Assembly (NCBI GenBank): GCA_946811185.2
Contig: OX328099.1
Span: 15,899,859-15,963,858 of the forward strand
DNA from: Hippopus hippopus
Lineage: Eukaryota > Mollusca > Bivalvia > Cardiida > Cardiidae
Length of the DNA stretch: 64,000 nt
Reading direction: 5' to 3'
The notes beneath the pieces were generated by a model. It was given only the letters and a program-made list of their open reading frames with translations. It searched no databases and was not told the DNA's origin. Each line of letters opens with the position of its first letter. Within the stretch, counting starts at the first letter, position 1. This document shows, in pieces, positions 16,908-27,371 of this stretch. Both the position numbers and the translations under genes were made by a program.

Positions 16908-16994
16908 ATGGTTTGTTGTTTAGTTTGCGGCACCGGATCGGGCGTCATCGCCTGTATCTTTAGTCTGATTTTCAGCATCGTTGCGACGTCTCAC
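16908..16994 (+). CDS. Exon 1 of host four-TM claudin/PMP22-like gene
   Basis: Coding exons 16908-16994, 41031-41130, 43381-43539 and 44531-44694 join without frame change into a 169-aa protein. Exon 1 gives the ATG, MVCCLVCGTGSGVIAC and a first transmembrane helix ending IVATSH, with donor GTAAGT. The product is a four-TM protein of the claudin/PMP22/EMP type: short N-terminus, first extracellular loop with Trp and two Cys (exon 2), TM2-TM3 (exon 3), TM4 and a short tail (exon 4). Such proteins act in cell-cell junctions or membrane organisation; the exact member is not determined. Intron 1 is 24 kb and contains the Polinton. An upstream non-coding exon cannot be excluded. Confidence 0.7.
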
Positions 16995-17409
16995 GTAAGT
17001 GATGATTTCATAGCGTGAATTACTTCGTTGGTAGTTTTTCGATATTTAATTATAATGACTTGTGCTTTTGCTTTTATTTTTTGTTTATATTTCATGTGAT
17101 ATCTCCCTTTTCACAGTTTTCCAGGTATGTTATTCACGTCGGTCAGTGTACCTAGCCATGTTTTTCTGGAGCCTTTTTTTTAACATTAGGACCTACTTTG
17201 CACAATGTTTTCCCAAGTTGCTGTCTGCTTTCCCGCATAATAACAAAATTATGTTCAATGGTTATGGAGAAAGTAATTTTGATGCAAGGACTCTCATTAG
17301 CTAAAAATTAACTTTGGGGAGCAATTATGTTCAAGAATGGGTTATCACGTCATAACAACGTAGAATAAAGTGTTTATTAAAGCGTATAACTTTATATTTG
17401 TCAGTTCTG

Positions 17410-17522
17410 ATATGTGGTTACCTATTTGTTCATTTTCTGTCTGTCTGTCTGTCGCTCTGTCTGTCTCTCGCTCTCTTTCTCTCTCTCTCTCTCTATGCCA
17501 CCAATCGATCGATCGATCGATC
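17410..17522. repeat. Microsatellites (CTGT)n, (CT)n, (ATCG)n
   Basis: Adjacent simple repeats; the Arg/Glu-rich and Ser-rich frames across them are artefacts. Confidence 0.9.
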
Positions 17523-17689
17523 AACATAGAAAAATTACAATCAAACAAGTGTAGACTTAACACTCAGGATGATTTATAACAGTCAATATCTGTCCATCCT
17601 GTCCATGCACGGCTGATTTTATGTAAAATCAATTACAAGATCAAACCCTTTTCTGTATGCATTTCTTTTACGTCCGAAAAAACAATCGG

Positions 17690-17745
17690 CTTTGTAAAAC
17701 ATCGTGGAAAAAGGAGCAATTGCTTGTGACAAGCAATTGCTCCTT
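17690..17745. repeat. Family B-type hairpin
   Basis: AAAAGGAGCAATTGCTTGT pairs with ACAAGCAATTGCTCCTTTT around a 1-nt centre, followed by CCCACAATTTTCT. It has family B flanks with a different core word. Confidence 0.7.
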
Positions 17746-17894
17746 TTCCCACAATTTTCTGAAGCTGTTGAAAAATGAGATATTCCTTTCTTTGAAGTTT
17801 TTTTTTCCGTTGTGTAGTTTTTTAAGAAATAGCTTGTACAGGAATGTATCGAGCTCTGGAGAGTTAAACAAGTAAACTGCGACTTTCTTGTTAA

Positions 17895-18120
17895 AGACCG
17901 GGGTCCTGCATGGTTAAGTGGTAAATTGTAGGGCTCGTGACCTGGAGGCTTCGGGCTCGAGCCTCACCTGATCCACTGGGCCCTTCGTGGGAGTGCACTT
18001 GGTCAGGACACCTCAGAACCCCAGCCTTGTACTAGTGAAACCCAGGAAATACATAAATATATGAGCTGTCGCCGTGAAATATTGTTGAAAGTGGCGTAAA
18101 ACACCATTCAACTCAATTAA
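17895..18120 (+). mobile_element. tRNA-derived SINE
   Basis: A box-like TGGTTAAGTGG (about 17911) and B box-like GGGCTCGAGCCTC (about 17950) are followed by a body and a tail, AGCTGTCGCCGTGAAATATT plus GTTGAAAGTGGCGTAAAACA. The tail recurs at 44130, 59085 and, inverted, at 47390, 57085 and 60785. Tail type matches SINEs common in molluscs. Confidence 0.65.
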
Positions 18121-18199
18121 ATTCCTGTTTAAGACCACAATATAGTACTTTTTAGGGTTTCGTTTGTTCAGAATATTATGTCCTAAAATATTTAAAAGT

Positions 18200-18535
18200 G
18201 TAGATCTTAGATTAAACTTCATGTTTTGTGCAGTCTGATCTTCATCTACACATTCTGCTAAAAGGATTTGAAACTGCTCTTAGCGTGGTTTTGGTTAAAC
18301 CGTCATGCGCGAATTCCATAGAGTTGTACTCTGACAAATCTTTTGTAAATCAAGTTCGATCATAAAATCATAATTTAGCATATTCTTAATCATTACAATT
18401 ATCTGCTTGAAACAGTAGACATGGTACGATTCCATCCCTTATGGACCTAAGCACGACTCAATGCGGACAGTGTAGATTAAGATCAGACTGCACGGAACGT
18501 GCAGTCTGATCTTGAATCTACATTGTCCGATTCGT
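18200..18535. repeat. Family A hairpin copies
   Basis: A decayed copy near 18198-18260 and a good one at about 18466-18529: GACAGTGTAGATTAAGATCA with a near-perfect reverse complement, GTGCAGTCTGATCTTGAATC. Confidence 0.65.
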
Positions 18536-18719
18536 TGAGACTTCTTTCCGACGAAAAGATCTTTTTAAATCGCATTTTTCTTAATTGGGTAGAAATTTAA
18601 TTTCATTTTAGGATTGAGCAATTAAAGGGTCGAATCACATGAAGCTAACGCATCTTTGTGACCGGAAACAACTTCTGGTAAAGTCATAAGGTGTTTTGTC
18701 GGGGTCAGTTCGTATTATA

Positions 18720-19030
18720 GCTTAGCTCAGTTGCCCAGTCGGTAACGTACAGAGCTTGAAACGAGGTGGTCGCTGTTTCGATTCCCCAGCTTTGCACTTT
18801 TTTTTCCGAGCACTGATGATAATCACTGAGATAGGATCCATTCCTCTCTCATCGATGACCATTGTTTCGACGATGTTTATGTGGGAAAGCAGCAAGAAGC
18901 GGGGGTGGGGAAGGGAGGAAAGAAGCTATTGTCCGAAATATTTGTAGAAAAAAATTAAGAGAACTCATAGAAGCATAACTAAAATAGTATTGAAAACGGC
19001 GCTAAACACGATACAAACATACAAACAAAC
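18720..19030 (+). mobile_element. tRNA-derived SINE, second type
   Basis: TAGCTCAGTTGCCCAGTCGG (A box region, 18719) and CTGTTTCGATTCCCC (B box, about 18774) lead a body ending in ATTGAAAACGGCGCTAAACA and an ACAAACATACAAAC tail. Confidence 0.6.
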
Positions 19031-19216
19031 GGCAGTATGTCAAGATACGGCTAAAAACGAGAAATACGCGGGTTACTTTTAACTTGATGATTTTTCAGAT
19101 CCTTTTTTGTTTAAAAAATACAGATTTATTTAAGTTACATAGACGTATGGGCTTGGCATTACAAGAGCACTTCATAAGATGTCGTTATCGATCAGAGATT
19201 GACAGACAGTATACAT

Positions 19217-19477
19217 ATGACATGCAACACGCGAAAAGGGGCATACGGATATTTGCGTATATTGTAGTTCCGGGTCAGCCTGCGCACTCCGCGCCGACTA
19301 ATCCGAAACGACACTTTTCGTTTTTATGTATTTTTTTGTTTTGCGCAAGTCTACTGTAGGGCAAAATCTAATGTAGTCGTAAAGTGCCGTCTCGGATTAG
19401 CCTGCGCGGACTGCGCAGGCTGATCCGAGATGACACTTTACGCAAATGTCCGACTGTCCCTTTTCGCGTGTTGCAGG
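19217..19477. mobile_element. MITE family D with CG-rich hairpin
   Basis: TIRs GCAACACGCGAAAAGGG(G)C at 19222 and its inverse ending at 19475 enclose a hairpin, TCGGATTAGCCTGCGCGGAC pairing with CGCAGGCTGATCCGA (about 19393-19430). Confidence 0.65.
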
Positions 19478-19739
19478 CCATATATGTAAAAGGAGAACTT
19501 GATCGCCGAACTTTTCAAACGAAACGAAAACCAATATTTCTGCATGCGGAACATTATTCATATTTCTCTTTCTATCGATCAGTTTTTACGCTTTGATAAT
19601 TTCTAAAACCTGTGTCATAATAATAATGAAAAAAAATCTAGCGTGCTATGCAAAAGAAGTGGACATAGATAAACCTGGCCGTCAGTTCAGTCGGATCATG
19701 GCAGACATACTTCAGTATTGTCTCTAATTACACCATTCC

Positions 19740-20025
19740 ATCCTATTTCTATTTGTTTGTTTGTATTGGAGTTTAACGCCATTTTAACAGCTATGGTTAT
19801 AACACGGCGGCCAGTGCATCTACGGATGTGTTTCCTGACTTTCTCCCACCAGTACTGACACAGCTTTCTCTACAAGTCACTGACCACTTTTCTTACATGC
19901 ATCAGAGGCGAGAGGCTCGCAAATCGCCGGAAAGAAAGTTTGCCACAACCGGATATCGAACCCGCAACCACCAGGTCACGAGTCAGATACGCTAAAACCT
20001 GAACTGCGCGGCCATGCTCCTATTT
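19740..20025 (-). mobile_element. SINE copy, inverted
   Basis: Reverse complement ends in a tRNA-like B box (GGTTGCGGGTTCGATATCCG) and A box region near 20000, with TTTAACGCCATTTTAACAGC tail at the other end. Confidence 0.55.
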
Positions 20026-20486
20026 TTAAGTCGACTTTTATACTATATTTATAAGTTAGCCTTTTGTTGTGCTAATCAGAGCGTTTTTGCGGACAATGTA
20101 GATCAATATCAGACGACAAAGAACGTGCAGTCGTAATTAAACAACGGCATGCAAACACACAGCGATACCACTATTTATGTTTATTCTACCAAACGACACA
20201 ATTTTACTTGGTCAGAATTAAAATTGTGCTTTTGCTACGATACCAGATTGATTATTTTCACTCTTCTTCGTTACCGAATCAATTATTTAAGCTTGAACAA
20301 TTTTAAATCAATAGATAGAAGGGTCCGAAACAATAGCAGTTTGTTTAAGTGGTAATCTCTCTCTGTCTTTGTCTCTGTCTCTCTCATAATGTATTAATAA
20401 CCTTTTTTCATCCTATGGCATTTGACTGATAGGGATTGAATGTTATTTATGCGTTATCCGACCCAGTAGAACAAATACGTTTCAGC

Positions 20487-20728
20487 CATGCTCTGTGAAA
20501 AGGGGGCTTAATGCATCTGCAAAAAGTATCGACCCAGGCTAACCTGGGCAGAATCTTTTTGCTATCAGTCAATTTTCTGCATGTCCAAGGACAGTCTACC
20601 TCATGCTTAAGTCGGTTTTTGACAAAAAGTAGTCATTATGGATTCATAATTACTAGTATGTGATAACTTGCTTGGTATAATGCATCGCGGAGATGCATTA
20701 AGCCCCCTTTTGCCAGAGCGTGGCTCAC
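20487..20728 (+). mobile_element. MITE family C copy
   Basis: TIRs CCATGCTCTGTGAAAAGGGG and CCCCCTTTTGCCAGAGCGTGG around the decayed hairpin GACCCAGGCTAACCTGGG. Confidence 0.7.
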
Positions 20729-20930
20729 TTATTTATTAATTGAAAGCAAATTTTGTAATGTTGACGATATACATTCTACAAGTCTGTTAAACAAACATTT
20801 TTGTCTGTCTGTCTGATAATCTTGTTCAATTTCTCTGCGAGTTTGTATGCTATACAAGAAAGCAGTGTGAGACAAGGGTATACTAATCAGTATGGAGATT
20901 TGCTGGTTTATATTGTCTTTAACGCCGTTT

Positions 20931-21275
20931 CCAACATTATATCAGTTATATCGCGGTTGCCTGTGCATGTATACATCCAACATTATTTCAGTTATATCGC
21001 GGTTGCCAGTACATGTATCCAACATTATTTCAGTTATATCGCGGTTGCCAGTGCATGTATCCAACATTATTTCAGTTATATCGCGGCTGCCAGTGCATGT
21101 ATCCAACATTATTTCAGTTATATCGCGGTTGCCAGTGCATGTATCCAACATTATTTCAGTTATATCGCGGTTGCCAGTGCATGTATCCAACATTATTTCA
21201 GTTATATCGCGGTTGCCAGTGCATGTATCCAACATTATTTCAGTTATATAGCAGTTGCCTGTGCATGTATCCATG
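20931..21275. repeat. 42-bp minisatellite, about eight copies
   Basis: The unit starts CCAACATTATTTCAGTTATA and continues TCGCGGTTGCCAGTGCATGT. Because 42 is a multiple of three, all frames stay open and the predicted repeat proteins are not genes. The unit resembles the inverted SINE tail at 47390. Confidence 0.9.
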
Positions 21276-21429
21276 CTTTTCTTGGTTTTTTTTTTTTTTA
21301 TACGAAAACTTTGCACAATATTCTTCCAAAGACCACTAGCTGCTTTCCAACATAACAATAGTCTAAATAATGATAAATGGTGAGAAAGGAATGAATCGAG
21401 TCGTAATTACTATCAACAATCTTCAGAAA

Positions 21430-21470
21430 GAAGTTCGCCGAGCTTGGAATTCGAACCCAAGACCCCATGA
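21430..21470 (-). other. tRNA-like T-arm/B-box half at the left end
   Basis: On the minus strand TTGGGTTCGAATTCCAA can fold as a T-arm and matches the B box. The matching A-box/D-arm half lies at the right end (39722-39755), so element 2 may interrupt a tRNA-derived unit. Confidence 0.4.
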
Positions 21471-21540
21471 GAGATGTATAGAAGGGGTTTCTCGCGCAAA
21501 ATATAAAAAGCGAATCGAAACGAATCGAAACGAATCGAAA

Positions 21541-21716
21541 CGCACCGCACCTCACCTCACCTCACCGCACCGCACCGCACCTCACCTCACCTCACCTCAC
21601 CTCACCGCACCTCACCTCACCTCACCTCACCTCACCTCACCTCACCGCACCGCACCTCACCTCACCTCACCGCACCGCACCGCACCGCACCGCACCACAC
21701 CGCACCGCACCGATTG
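21541..21716. repeat. Pentanucleotide array (CGCAC/CTCAC)n
   Basis: About 35 five-base units switching between CGCAC and CTCAC. Mirrored at 39484-39620; shorter CCGCA runs also flank the internal modules (22441, 26481, 29397, 33593, 36198, 38146 and 38717). Confidence 0.9.
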
Positions 21717-21837
21717 TAAAATGCGCCGGACTCTTCTGAATGGTATATTCAATCATAAACGCACCGCATCGCGTATATATAATATACATCCGTATATAAT
21801 ATACATCCGTATATAATATACCATCTCCCTGAGATCT

Positions 21838-21912
21838 TTACCATCTCCCTGAGATCTTTACCATCTCCCTGCAGAGACATACGCGTGAGCCTTTTAATGT
21901 ATTAGGGTCGCT
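21838..21912 (-). other. MCP 3'-end fragment in left TIR
   Basis: Inverted copy of the segment at 39286-39345, which matches the end of the MCP gene (37905-37970): GACCCTAATACATTAAA and ATGTCTCTGCAGGGAGATGG. Confidence 0.7.
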
Positions 21913-21955
21913 ACAAAACGAGATAATTCTTCGATGCGCGTAAATATATATTTTT

Positions 21956-22440
21956 ACATTTATCTAAGTATAATTTAACCAGATAAATGTACATTTATTC
22001 TTTTAGTCCATATAGCTATATGGGCAAAAAATACGAAACGAGATAATTCCTTTCAGGCTGGTTGAAAGATGGACAAATATCGCGTATCGGAATAAACGCG
22101 GATCGTTCGGAATAAACGCGGATCGATCTTTTTTACATTTATCTAAGTATAATTTAACCAGATAAATGTACGTTTTTTTATTTAGTCCATATAGCTATAT
22201 GGGCAAAAAATACGAAACGAGATAATTCCTTTCAGGCTGGTTGAAAGATGGACAAATATCGCGTATCGGATCGTTCGGAATAAACGCGGATCGTTCGATC
22301 TAAAATCTTTTCTTTTTTACATTTATCTAAGTATAATTTAACCAGATAAATGTACGTTTTTTTATTTAGTCCATATAGCTATATGGGCAAAAAACACGAA
22401 ACGAGACAATTCCTTTCAGGCTGGTTAAAAAATGGATAAA
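21956..22440 (+). repeat. Three double-palindrome modules in left TIR
   Basis: Each about 120-bp module has a hairpin (ACATTTATCT / AGATAAATGT, as at 21956-21990), a 16-bp perfect palindrome CCATATAGCTATATGG (22008-22023, 22187-22202, 22371-22386), then GGGCAAAAAA and CAGGCTGGTT. The inner one carries a minus-strand AATAAA (22362-22367) about 105 nt past the PolB stop. Confidence 0.9.
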
Positions 22441-22469
22441 CGCACCGCACCGCACCGCACCGCATATTT

Positions 22470-25400
22470 TTAGGCTATGCGCTTATGAAACAAAGCCAAT
22501 GTGCTCACCTTATCACTCATTACATATCTTCCATCTTGCCCACACGATAAACCTATTTTGTCAATCTCCTCACTATATATTTCGTGTTGATAACTACGTA
22601 TATTACGTACAGTTACACTCTTTTCTTTTTCTCTATAAATACAATCGAGATAATCGTTTAAAGTAATCTCACCTTTAAAGTCTCTATTGATACCTTTACA
22701 CTTTGCAACGTCTTCATCTCCCTCAACCGCATAATAATAACTCTTACTACACACCCCCGCATACTCCGTAATTATTTTACCACCGGCTTCATCTTTTAAC
22801 ATTCCCAACACTTTCTTATTCGCCCCAACATACTCCTTTCCAATCGGATGATCACCCGATAAATTACTGGTATCAAAATGCGTTTTAACATCAGGAGCTA
22901 TTTCTTTAAAAATATCTTCACTTTCAATCCTACACATAAAACTATCTGTATCGGTGTATAACAACTTTATCCTATTACTGAACTTAGGAAGCAAATAATC
23001 GTAGTAAACCTTATACATCTTTAATTTAGCTATTTCCAACACCACAAACCCAACGAATCTAGGCTTTGCACATTTAACTACATCATTTCTTTTATGAATC
23101 GCTATTAGATCTTCACTGAACATAACTGGTTTTACGTATCTCGGATCTCTAACTAACTTTTCCGCTCTTTCTACATCATTAACAATCTCCACGTTACTCT
23201 GATTCTTTTCATTTTGAACGGTTTTACCAAATATAGCGTTGTTAGCTAATTTATAACCTTCTTGTACACTCTTCGATTTAGCTTCTGTTCTACGTTTAGT
23301 GTTAAACGCGATGTATTCACCCACTTTATCATTTACTAAAAACTCGTATCCTCTGTGAATTCTCGTAAGCTTAACTCCCTTTTCGATGTAAAATTTTAAA
23401 TTCTCGCAGTACACCGAATACTCTACTTTATTCCTTAAATTAGGACACATCTTTTTAATTCCGTTTATTTCTAAATGTTCGGGCGCTAAGGGAAAGTCAT
23501 TGAACAAATCATGCAACTCTTCAGGAATCTCTAAATCAACCACTAACATACAAGGAACATTTCTCCAGTTAGTTACATCATCCATCTCACCTTTAACGGC
23601 GTATGGCAACATTCCACTCATAGCATCACCGTACAAATTATTCATGTCCCAGTAAGTTATGAAAACGCTCTTCTTTGTCGGATCGTAATTCTTCATGTAT
23701 TTATTATTAGCTTTAGCGTGTCTGTGAACACAGATACTCATACCCCCTCTAATTCCTTTTTCAACATCATCATACAATCGAAGATCGGTAATAAGTTTAT
23801 ATTTCTGTCCGGTGTATTTTAACATCTGCTTCCAACTCTGACCCGGTAAAGTATATGACATAACTGGATCAAGATCAAAGTCTTTTACACAAGCCTTTCT
23901 ATAAGCTTCTATTACATCGACTAATATCAATACATCCTTTTCACAGTACACCCTTTGATAGTCTTCTATAGTTTTACAACTAAATGCATTCCACCCTTTA
24001 ATCGCGGTCTCATAATCATCTTGGCTGATACCTTTATTTTTTAATCTAGAATAAAAGCAATCTATGTTTGGAAGCTTAGTTTCTTTTAATCTATTCGTAG
24101 AATTTACGTATTCATAAGGAAACACGCCTTTCCCTTTTAAAACCTCTTTATCCACATTCTTGCCAAAATGTTTACATATTTCGATCATATCATCATTCTC
24201 TAAATCTTTAGCTAATTCATCCAAACTAGCCTTTTTAAAACGTAAACTATCTAAAAATCTAACTTCATGTTTTCTCATGTTACTCAACATTATAAATTTA
24301 CTGAAAGAAATATAAGTTTGTTCGTTAGAAGGAATAACTTTCATGTCTAATCTATTATAACCGGCCAATTGTTTTATGAAAAGATGCGCATCGAATCTAC
24401 CGAGATTATGAAAGAAAACGGGTGTAAAAGTACTAATCCATTTCTTTCCATCTTTAAATCTATTCGAACATTTCTTACTGTTATTCATCAACTCTCTAAC
24501 AAACACACCCGCCACATCTTCACCATCTTCCTTTATAACATAAGAAACCATGTAACTTTTACACACATCCTCATCTTTACTTTTAACATAAAAGCTATAA
24601 CCACTAGCCACATGTTTTTGGTATATTCTACCATCTTCTCCTCGAAATTCAACGGGAAACGTCTCAAAATCGCTATAAATAGTTACGTTAGGTATAATGT
24701 TTTTATGTAATGGAGGGCGTATATATCTAACCGTATCATTTTTACCCTTCTCAGGAAGTGAGATTATAGTTTCATCACTACACGTTTTTTCGTGTTTAAC
24801 AAACGTTCTTTCCTCAGTAAAATGTCTCTGGCACTTATAACAAACAAACATTTTATCTTTATGTTTACTTATTTGTCTATTTAACAATCTAGATAAATTA
24901 GTAATGAGGTAATAATGGTTTTCGTAATATAACAAGGGTATTATATTAGAATTTTCCGTTATATATTTCTTTCCATCATATATTATAGGGGTTCTTTTAG
25001 CTTCATTATCAACACTATAAACGATTAAGTGGATGTGTGGATTGTCCATCTGAAACTTTTCTATTTCATCACTTCCAACGGGATAGGACACGTTATTAAA
25101 ATTAGCGTGTTTGTCTCGAGGAATAAGTCTATCTTCTTTAGTGATTCTACCTTTATCTTTATTTCTAGGGTTGAAATATCTAAGTATGCACCAGTAAAAA
25201 CATTTCCGATCGACTTTATTTAACATCGTAACAGTAGCTTTCTTTCGATCTAACCATTCGGGTAAATCAACCTTTACACATCCTCCTTTAAAAGGAATGT
25301 AATTGGCGTAAATAAGTTTTACATTTTTGAAATATGATACGGACCATCCACTTTTTTCATATTCTTTTCTTTGAAAAGCGCCTACTATTTCATTTCTCAT

Positions 25401-25496
25401 TTCACTCAACAAAGCTTTTTTATTAGTCCAAATGTAATTAATATGAGGATGGGAGTTGAAGTAGTATAATCTCTTTTCTCCTCCATCTCTATCCAT
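22470..25496 (-). CDS. PolB: Polinton protein-primed DNA polymerase B (1008 aa)
   Basis: Replicates the element by protein priming. The start is the ATG at 25496 (MDRDGGEKRLYYFN); the frame is open upstream but runs into the divergent gene at 25519. Approximate residues: C2H2/CCHC-like finger CYKCQRHF...HEKTC (215-235); exonuclease I YSDFETF (275), II FFHNLGRFDAH (367), III YCEKDVLIL (520); motif A WDMNNLYGDAM (621), motif B KLANNAIFGKT (751), motif C YTDTDSF (847). All catalytic acids are present and the frame is uninterrupted. The last 57 codons lie in the TIR and are duplicated at 38539-38711. A poly(A) signal is provided by the adjacent module. Confidence 0.95.
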   Translation of the reverse strand: MDRDGGEKRLYYFNSHPHINYIWTNKKALLSEMRNEIVGAFQRKEYEKSGWSVSYFKNVKLIYANYIPFKGGCVKVDLPEWLDRKKATVTMLNKVDRKCFYWCILRYFNPRNKDKGRITKEDRLIPRDKHANFNNVSYPVGSDEIEKFQMDNPHIHLIVYSVDNEAKRTPIIYDGKKYITENSNIIPLLYYENHYYLITNLSRLLNRQISKHKDKMFVCYKCQRHFTEERTFVKHEKTCSDETIISLPEKGKNDTVRYIRPPLHKNIIPNVTIYSDFETFPVEFRGEDGRIYQKHVASGYSFYVKSKDEDVCKSYMVSYVIKEDGEDVAGVFVRELMNNSKKCSNRFKDGKKWISTFTPVFFHNLGRFDAHLFIKQLAGYNRLDMKVIPSNEQTYISFSKFIMLSNMRKHEVRFLDSLRFKKASLDELAKDLENDDMIEICKHFGKNVDKEVLKGKGVFPYEYVNSTNRLKETKLPNIDCFYSRLKNKGISQDDYETAIKGWNAFSCKTIEDYQRVYCEKDVLILVDVIEAYRKACVKDFDLDPVMSYTLPGQSWKQMLKYTGQKYKLITDLRLYDDVEKGIRGGMSICVHRHAKANNKYMKNYDPTKKSVFITYWDMNNLYGDAMSGMLPYAVKGEMDDVTNWRNVPCMLVVDLEIPEELHDLFNDFPLAPEHLEINGIKKMCPNLRNKVEYSVYCENLKFYIEKGVKLTRIHRGYEFLVNDKVGEYIAFNTKRRTEAKSKSVQEGYKLANNAIFGKTVQNEKNQSNVEIVNDVERAEKLVRDPRYVKPVMFSEDLIAIHKRNDVVKCAKPRFVGFVVLEIAKLKMYKVYYDYLLPKFSNRIKLLYTDTDSFMCRIESEDIFKEIAPDVKTHFDTSNLSGDHPIGKEYVGANKKVLGMLKDEAGGKIITEYAGVCSKSYYYAVEGDEDVAKCKGINRDFKGEITLNDYLDCIYREKEKSVTVRNIRSYQHEIYSEEIDKIGLSCGQDGRYVMSDKVSTLALFHKRIA

Positions 25497-25518
25497 CCTT
25501 TTCAATAATAATAAAAAA

Positions 25519-26142
25519 ATGAACGATACGAGTACATTTAGAATAACTACACCCAGTTTTCCAAACGTCAATTCAATGGTATTTAGTTCGATAAAATACA
25601 ACGGAGTTAAAGGCGTTTCCCATCTAATAAAATCATCATCTCCACCATCACAACCCGCATTGTACTGTTATCAACCCAATGAAACGGGTCAAAAACTAAT
25701 GTTAAACATTAAATACAACAAAGACTTTAACGATTTTCTTCGAACGATATTTGACGGTTGTTCTGATAGCGATAAACAAATACTCGATACGCAATATAAC
25801 ATAGATAAGGTATTAGATAAGTTCGAACAAGATGGATTTATTAAAGTTAAAGTTGACACGGACATGTTTCAAGATGGTGAAGAGTTCTTTATAAATAAAA
25901 TTAGTAAAGAGTATATGCCATTTCTACCCTTTTATAAATCGGAAATTAAGAAAGGTGAATACGCCATAGAAGTTAGAGGGTTGTGGAATAATATTGAAAG
26001 AGACACAAGTGGTTTGATCATGAGTGTAGGAGGAGTTATCGTTGAGGAGGTAATTTCTCTCGAAACAAATAGTGGTGGTGATGAACGAAATAGAAGGGTA
26101 AATACATTCAAAACTCTTTTGGGACGCGGATATATAAAATAA
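25519..26142 (+). CDS. Unrecognised Polinton protein (207 aa)
   Basis: Divergent from PolB across a 22-bp gap, with the A-rich leader ATAAAAAAATG at its start. It begins with a Ser/Thr/Pro-rich segment (MNDTSTFRITTPSFPNVNSM) and then has a mixed soluble sequence without motifs I know. The position beside PolB would suit a replication partner such as a terminal protein, but nothing in the sequence shows it. The next small gene follows 16 bp later on the same strand. Confidence 0.65.
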   Translation: MNDTSTFRITTPSFPNVNSMVFSSIKYNGVKGVSHLIKSSSPPSQPALYCYQPNETGQKLMLNIKYNKDFNDFLRTIFDGCSDSDKQILDTQYNIDKVLDKFEQDGFIKVKVDTDMFQDGEEFFINKISKEYMPFLPFYKSEIKKGEYAIEVRGLWNNIERDTSGLIMSVGGVIVEEVISLETNSGGDERNRRVNTFKTLLGRGYIK

Positions 26143-26158
26143 TACTAATATTAAAAAA

Positions 26159-26350
26159 ATGTTCGGAAACAAAAAAAAGAGATATTTAAAATTAATCTAC
26201 GAACAAGATTTAAAGATTCGGGGATTAGAAAAAGTCATTGCGAGTGTATTAGAAACGATTGAAAACGATAAAAAGAAAAACGTTGAAAATTTGATGAAGA
26301 TATTAGATATAATAACCGATTTAAAACAAACCAACTTGTCTGGGCAATGA
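26159..26350 (+). CDS. Small coiled-coil protein (63 aa)
   Basis: Starts in a TTAAAAAAATG context, 16 bp after the previous gene. Lys/Glu/Ile/Leu-rich and helical throughout (IRGLEKVIASVLETIENDKK), a likely short coiled coil. Family unknown. Followed by a double-palindrome module that separates it from the convergent ATPase gene. Confidence 0.55.
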   Translation: MFGNKKKRYLKLIYEQDLKIRGLEKVIASVLETIENDKKKNVENLMKILDIITDLKQTNLSGQ

Positions 26351-26368
26351 TTTATAGCTACGTTTTAT

Positions 26369-26512
26369 ACATTTATCTGAGCATAATTTAACCAGATAAA
26401 TGTATGTTTTTTTACTTAGTCCATATAGCTATATGGGCAAAAAACACGAAACGTTTCAGGCTGGTTAAAACACGGACAAACGCACCGCACCGCACCGCAC
26501 CGCACCGCACCG
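26369..26512 (+). repeat. Double-palindrome module with CCGCA run
   Basis: Hairpin at 26369-26403, palindrome CCATATAGCTATATGG at 26421-26436 and a CCGCA run at 26481-26512. It sits between two convergent 3' ends (26350 and 26515). Confidence 0.88.
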
Positions 26513-26514
26513 TT

Positions 26515-27322
26515 TTAATATAAATGTTGTTCTTCAGAACACATATAAAAATCATCGAGTTTGCATCTATATTTACCTTCATCTCTTCTACTAGATAGAT
26601 CTATCACTATAAAACCATAATCTTCTTTCCAACATATATTACAAAGTCTAAAAAATTCATCTTTACTCATATCTTGAGTAGCGTATTCGTTATAAATATA
26701 ATCTAAATTTCTTTTATCCTGAGGAAATATACAAAGAAAGTTAGCATTTTCCCTAATGGTTTGTTTTTCTAAATGAATGAAGTTTTGAGTTAAAAAGAAA
26801 CAATCAACGTTACTGTCTTCCATGGGTGTAATACTTTTCACATTTCTTTTGTTTTTCGCCTATTAAATCATCGAATATTATTAGGTTTTTCCTATTTTTA
26901 TCTAATTCTCTAGGATCAGGTACGTCGTTAGCATGTTCATGAAAAGATACTTCTATCTGACTGCCAAGCGTTTTATTTCGAGCCGTAAATTCTTTTTTTA
27001 ATTCACTAAACAAAGTCTTTCTGCATATTTCACTACTACCCGGCTGACTACATATTTTAAACACATAATTAACTGCTTCTTTAGGTAAACCAGATTCGAA
27101 TGCGTCTCTTAATAATACGTAATCATCTTGATGCGCGCTTTTAGTGAAGAACATTAATTTGTCATAATCTAACCAACCGGGTTTTAATAGTAAATTGAGT
27201 AAAAGCGTTGTTTTACCACAACCAGATTTACCTACTATTATTCCTCTAATGCTTTTAGGAAATAATGGATTGTTATTTCTACTCATGGTAGTTTTATCGG
27301 TTGAATAATTACTAATTTCCAT
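26515..27322 (-). pseudogene. Packaging ATPase (FtsK/HerA type), frameshifted
   Basis: DNA-packaging ATPase of the Polinton/adenovirus IVa2-like class. The N-terminal frame (27322 down to about 26815) has Walker A GKSGCGKTT near residue 32 and Walker B LIIFDD near residue 150. The reading then shifts: the conserved continuation (DCFFLTQNFIHLEKQTIREN, the sensor region) is in another frame from about 26830 to 26515. A one-frame break near 26815-26825, in non-homopolymer sequence, disables the protein unless it is a sequencing error. Start at 27322 or the internal ATG at 27286. It is divergent from the PLA2 gene across a TATA-rich 49-bp gap. Confidence 0.85.
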
Positions 27323-27371
27323 GTTGATGCGTTTTATATATATAATTATTATTATTTATATATATAAAAAT

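Larger units (their letters stand above)
21455..22642. repeat. Left TIR of the Polinton
   Basis: Inverted copy of 38539-39722. From outside in: TTTCTCGCGC boundary, GAATCGAAAC repeats, GCACC/TCACC arrays, TATACATCC repeats, a three-copy ACCATCTCCCTGAGATCTTT block, three double-palindrome modules, CCGCA repeats and the last 57 codons of PolB. Confidence 0.88.

Noticed and set aside
17895..18120. Functional tRNA genes at SINE heads (17900, 18720)
   Set aside because: A and B box words exist, but stems do not form a full cloverleaf by eye and the units continue into SINE bodies.
20801..21358. Repetitive ORFs in all frames over 20801-21358
   Set aside because: A 42-bp minisatellite keeps all frames open; no codon bias or start context.
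21370..21816. Thr/Ser/Pro/His-rich ORFs over the pentamer arrays (also 39333-39745)
   Set aside because: Pure translation of (CGCAC/CTCAC)n simple repeats in the TIRs.
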